From: Hominimerdicola alba
GTDB taxonomy: Bacteria; Bacillota; Clostridia; Oscillospirales; Ruminococcaceae
DNA: 45,345 nt
Assembly (NCBI RefSeq): GCF_900112155.1
Contig: NZ_FOKQ01000014.1
Coordinates: 48,816-94,160 of the forward strand
Reading direction: 5' to 3'
Positions 42,485-45,345 of the stretch are shown in pieces. Position numbers and translations under genes: made by a program. The notes beneath the pieces were generated by a model. The model was not told the origin of the DNA. It saw nothing but the letters and a program-made list of their open reading frames with translations, and did not search any database. Within the stretch, counting starts at the first letter, position 1. Each line of letters starts with the position of its first letter.

Positions 42485-44050
42485 TCAGACGAGGGCTTCT
42501 ATGATCGTTTTTTTACCGATCTTCAGTTCACTCACGCCGACATTTTTACTCTTGTTAAAACAGAAACTCAGCAAGTAACCCGTGTCGATATGATAATAAT
42601 CAAGGTACTCCGTTAACTGCTGTTCACCTCTGGCATTGTACTCTTCACCACGCCAGATCTTCATTTCGATAACGAACTGTTCGCCCTTGTAGTCAACTAT
42701 TACATCTGTGCGACGATCATTTCGTGTCCGTGCTTCAACATAATAGTTGCCTGTTCCGTTTATGATCGGGCGCAGGTACAGCAGGAAGAAACGTCTGCCG
42801 TCCTCTTCAAGAAACTTCTCGGAGGAGTCACCGTAAAGTTCATCAAAATGTGTGACAAACTTCTCAAGCACAAGCTTCATGTTCAGTCTGCCGTTTGTGA
42901 TGAAACGGTTCTTGTCCGCAGACCAATCCTTCTTGTCATTGTCAGCCACTGTGTCATAAATAAACCAGTTGTACAATCTTGTTTCAAAGATCCTGTTTGC
43001 TATCGCAACATGAGTATCACAGCGGGTGACAAAGCCATACATTTCCGCCTCACGTGTAACTTCGCTGTCAGGTCCGTAAATGAAAGTCCTGCCGTTTATC
43101 AGGATATCATAGACCATGTTTCTGAGCTGTTTGTTATCCTCCAGCTTATTTATCAAAGAATCAAAAAGCGGCGAAGAACTGTTGATAAGCAGCTTTACTG
43201 CCTCCGTAACACCATGCTCATCCCATTCATGTATCTGTTCGTCAATGTGTTTGCAAATAGTCGATACAAGCACCGGATAACCCGAGGTGTTATCGTAGAT
43301 CAGCTGCGCCAGTCTGTCGATATCCATTCCGGTATGATGGTCATTCTCATACTCGCTCAGCATTGTTGAAATGTCCGCAGGCGAAAAATCCATATCCACA
43401 TCAAAACTCGATGCTATGTTCCATGGGCTGTTGTGCTTGAGCGCTTCATCGGGACGTATCTTCTGTTTGAGATTGCGTATGTCATGAACGCCCGCAAGTA
43501 TGACCGAATGGAACGTCGGAGAAACATCACGGTTTATATAATAGCCCCTCAGCTGCGCCAGAAAATCGAGAAAGACCTGATTATTCGATGCCTGATCCAC
43601 CTCGTCTATCATAAGCACGATAGGCTTGTCGGAAGCAGCGCATATATCATTCAGCGAAATAAAAAGATCGACCAGTCCATAATTCTCTTTCATATAAGCA
43701 ATATCGGAACCAATGTCGTTTATTTCTTTTTCAAACTGCCTGTCAATACCGAGCTGTCTGAAAACCCTGATGATGATCTTAGCAAGTGTGACAGAAAAAA
43801 TATTCTCGCTCTCAAATTTCTGACTGCTCATCTGCATCTGAAAATCCAGCGATAACACATAGTATTCATCGGAAAGGAACTTCGCCAGAGCACGAAGCGT
43901 TGTGGTCTTACCATACTGCCTGCCACGGTTGATGACAAGATACTGCCCGTCATCGACTTGCGCTTTTATCTGTTCAAGCCTGCTCGTCAGGTCTACCATA
44001 TAATGCCTGTCTGGTATGCAGTTGCCTGTGATATTGAATTTTTTCGGCAC
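42485..44050 (-). CDS. AAA ATPase with C-terminal PD-(D/E)XK nuclease-like domain
   Basis: 521 residues from GTG 44050 (AGGAGG 8 nt upstream; the frame is open to 44137 without a ribosome site). Walker A in INRGRQYGKTTTL (about 42-50), Walker B IVLMIDEVDQAS (about 147-152), then a winged-helix-like middle. The C-terminal nuclease-like fold RRTDVIVDYKGEQFVIEMKI has the D449...E462-x-K464 core. This matches the widespread AAA-ATPase/PDDEXK proteins of Clostridia and Bacteroides (DUF1703/AAA-like group). Role unknown; mobile-DNA or defence-linked functions have been suggested for relatives by context. It stands alone next to decayed sequence. Confidence 0.8.
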   Translation of the reverse strand: MPKKFNITGNCIPDRHYMVDLTSRLEQIKAQVDDGQYLVINRGRQYGKTTTLRALAKFLSDEYYVLSLDFQMQMSSQKFESENIFSVTLAKIIIRVFRQLGIDRQFEKEINDIGSDIAYMKENYGLVDLFISLNDICAASDKPIVLMIDEVDQASNNQVFLDFLAQLRGYYINRDVSPTFHSVILAGVHDIRNLKQKIRPDEALKHNSPWNIASSFDVDMDFSPADISTMLSEYENDHHTGMDIDRLAQLIYDNTSGYPVLVSTICKHIDEQIHEWDEHGVTEAVKLLINSSSPLFDSLINKLEDNKQLRNMVYDILINGRTFIYGPDSEVTREAEMYGFVTRCDTHVAIANRIFETRLYNWFIYDTVADNDKKDWSADKNRFITNGRLNMKLVLEKFVTHFDELYGDSSEKFLEEDGRRFFLLYLRPIINGTGNYYVEARTRNDRRTDVIVDYKGEQFVIEMKIWRGEEYNARGEQQLTEYLDYYHIDTGYLLSFCFNKSKNVGVSELKIGKKTIIEALV

Positions 44051-44572
44051 TGTTTTCGCCTCCTTGCTGTGATGTCTTATTGATATTATTATAGCACGTT
44101 TGGCGTGTTTAGTCAATAAAGGAAATAATAAAGTCAAACAATTGTTGTAAGATAATGGAAGATCCGAATACTAAAGCTGTTTATTGTAATAAACAGAAAA
44201 TCACTGCCGCAATACTCTAAGATGATACTCTTTCACTTGAAAAGATCGCTGAGATATCCAGCTTTAACCTTGAAGAAGTGTTAATGTATTTGGACTGCCC
44301 GAACAGATTTGTGAAATCAGAAGCGAAGATAATGCAATAGATATTCGAATTCAAAAAATAATGTTTGCCAATTCATGTAACAACTTTTTCCAAGCAAAAG
44401 GTTCTTCTTGAAGAATGCATCAAGAAGAGCTTTATTTTAACATATCCCAATTATCTTTATCAAAATCACCTATGCTGTTTAACCCTATGATTTAAGTTAA
44501 ATATGTCCTTTCAAAATCGTTTTTAACAATAAGAGGTAAATAAGAGGTTTTTGACTTAATGACAAAAAAAGA
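44051..44572. other. Gene-poor stretch with a decayed coding trace
   Basis: The plus strand at about 44240-44338 reads KIAEISSFNLEEVLMYLDCP and ends in a stop, perhaps a leftover of an Rpn/PD-(D/E)XK transposase-like tail. It has no start and no domain. Nothing else is supportable. Confidence 0.25.
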
Positions 44573-44612
44573 AAAGCTTCAAAACAACGTATCTGCGCTG
44601 TTTTGAAGCTTT
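44573..44612 (-). terminator. Terminator of the tRNA pair
   Basis: Perfect 14-bp stem AAAGCTTCAAAACA (44573-44586)/TGTTTTGAAGCTTT (44599-44612), followed on the minus strand by a long T-rich run. Confidence 0.85.
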
Positions 44613-44621
44613 CAGTTGATA

Positions 44622-44693
44622 TGACCCGTACGGGAATTGAACCCATGATTACGCCGTGAAAGGGCGTCGTCTTAACCTCTTGACCAACGGGCC
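44622..44693 (-). tRNA. tRNA-Glu (TTC)
   Basis: Minus-strand cloverleaf: acceptor GGCCCGT/ACGGGTC, anticodon loop CTTTCAC giving TTC, T loop TTCAATT, discriminator A. No CCA encoded. Downstream of tRNA-Met in the same transcript. Confidence 0.93.
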
Positions 44694-44712
44694 ATAATAT
44701 ACGGGAGATAAG

Positions 44713-44789
44713 TGGTGGCGGTAACTGGATTTGAACCGGTGACACCCTGGGTATGAACCAAGTGCTCTAGCCAACTGAGCTATACCGCC
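44713..44789 (-). tRNA. tRNA with CAT anticodon (Met, or Ile2 if lysidine-modified)
   Basis: Minus-strand cloverleaf: acceptor GGCGGTA/TACCGCC, D arm AGCTCAGTTGGCTAGAGC, anticodon arm CTTGG-TTCATAC-CCAGG, T arm CCGG-TTCAAAT-CCAG (one mismatch), discriminator A and encoded CCA (44715-44713). The Watson-Crick first acceptor pair argues against initiator tRNA. Confidence 0.92.
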
Positions 44790-45122
44790 ATTTTGTTATC
44801 TCCCGTAACGACTTGTTTATTATACACCAAATAGCCGCAGTTGTCAATAGTTTTTCGAGAAAAAATTTAGCTTTGTATACTTGTACTATTTTACTGCACT
44901 TTTTGTATTATTTTTGTAGCCTAAATTCAAAAGCATACCATTTCAACTGATATTTTGCCTTTGAAGTACCGTTTTCCTGATTATTTTTCTGCTGTGAGCA
45001 TCATAATTATTGAAATTAAGTCTTTAAAAATGAGGCTGTTGCAACCGCAGCACCCTCGAACCATATCCGAACATCAGAGTAAAAAAACATATTAACTGGT
45101 GAAATAAGCTGTTTCAGAGCGC
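44790..45122. other. Intergenic, upstream of the tRNAs
   Basis: No gene is supported. AT-rich DNA upstream of the tRNAs presumably holds their promoter. GAGGCTGTTGCAACCGCAGC near 45031-45050 may lie close to the end of the neighbouring insertion sequence. Confidence 0.3.
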
Positions 45123-45163
45123 ACACCCCCAAGCCCTCTTCAAAAAAGAGGACTCGGGGGTGT
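45123..45163. terminator. Two-part hairpin terminator
   Basis: Outer ACACCCCC (45123-45130)/GGGGGTGT (45156-45163), inner CCTCTT (45135-45140)/AAGAGG (45146-45151). It lies 17 nt past the transposase stop. Confidence 0.65.
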
Positions 45164-45179
45164 TATGTTCTGCTGGTTT

Positions 45180-45345
45180 TTATGCCGTTTTCAGTTCAAA
45201 AAGAGAAATTCCAAGTCGGTTTTCTGAGATCTTAGCAAAAAGCTTCTTTATGTTGTATGCAAGTCCCAACAAAAGGAACTCAGTTCTGATGTTGTTTTTG
45301 CCCCTGCACAGGAATCTTCTGAAGCCATGATCCTGTTTCAGCACT
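45180..45345 (-). CDS. IS1182-type transposase, C-terminal part, cut by window edge
   Basis: The minus strand reads LKQDHGFRRFLCRGKNNIRT then EFLLLGLAYNIKKLFAKI and a stop. The GFRRFL-RG...E-LLL-LAYN-KK pattern is the tail of IS1182/IS5-like DDE transposases. The rest lies to the right of the window, so intactness cannot be judged. Confidence 0.8.
   Translation of the reverse strand, partial: VLKQDHGFRRFLCRGKNNIRTEFLLLGLAYNIKKLFAKISENRLGISLFELKTA

Noticed and set aside
44497-44745. 82-residue minus-strand frame
   Set aside because: It runs through tRNA-Glu and the terminator of the tRNA pair, so it is not a gene.

Overview
The window looks like chromosome of a gut Clostridia/Ruminococcaceae bacterium, most probably a Ruminococcus close to R. 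albus. The evidence is three secreted proteins sharing an about 90-residue module that I read as the R. albus-type CBM37 (FN3-like) domain, near-identical signal peptides on two of them, strong AGGAGG ribosome sites, moderate AT-richness, and anaerobe genes such as hydroxylamine reductase. No species can be fixed from sequence alone.

Layout. (1) About 1-9.8 kb: the right part of an integrative mobilizable element of the Tn4451/TnpX type. It carries a polymorphic papain-like toxin (its start lies outside the window) with a probable immunity gene, an SPFH/SHOCT protein and a membrane protein, a relaxase with an overlapping MobC, a hairpin-rich probable oriT, TnpW and a large serine recombinase. 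Its right end appears to cut a 2-hydroxyacyl-CoA dehydratase gene. (2) 9.8-12.8 kb: a graveyard of truncated genes (dehydratase, carbohydrate-binding protein, methyltransferase, DUF6465-like tail) with a MITE-like palindrome and one intact secreted protein. (3) 13-24.2 kb: a secreted carbohydrate/adhesion region. It holds a 961-residue CBM37/calcium-repeat/C-type-lectin/caspase-like protein, an AraC regulator divergent from a rhamnogalacturonan lyase-acetylesterase (PL11-CE12-CBM13-CBM37), a CBM37-SH3-KPVIYLYP protein and an AraC-GyrI regulator. (4) 24.6-28.7 kb: a broken SRAP gene, then the nitrosative-stress operon ferredoxin-hcp-flavin protein, divergent from a Crp/Fnr regulator with a perfect 18-bp palindrome between them. 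(5) 29-32.5 kb: a two-gene Septu-like (PtuA/PtuB) ATPase + HNH nuclease module, the best candidate for an undescribed defence variant. (6) 32.7-37.8 kb: a DUF3592-like gene, a structured RNA candidate, and a four-gene operon (MATE exporter, acetyltransferase, aldo/keto reductase, flavin reductase) divergent from its AraC regulator. (7) 37.9-45.3 kb: accessory DNA with small unknown proteins, a tRNA-Ser-like gene with an odd ACT anticodon, an antitoxin-like three-gene operon, XRE regulators (one broken), an AAA/PD-(D/E)XK protein, tRNA-Glu and tRNA-Met, and the tail of an IS1182-type transposase.

How the parts work together: the PL11/CE12 enzyme would cut and deacetylate pectin rhamnogalacturonan-I under the neighbouring AraC protein; the Crp/Fnr protein would switch on hcp; the IME spreads itself with a toxin cargo; the ATPase/HNH pair would guard against phage. 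All functional statements are inferred from motifs read by eye; no database search was run.
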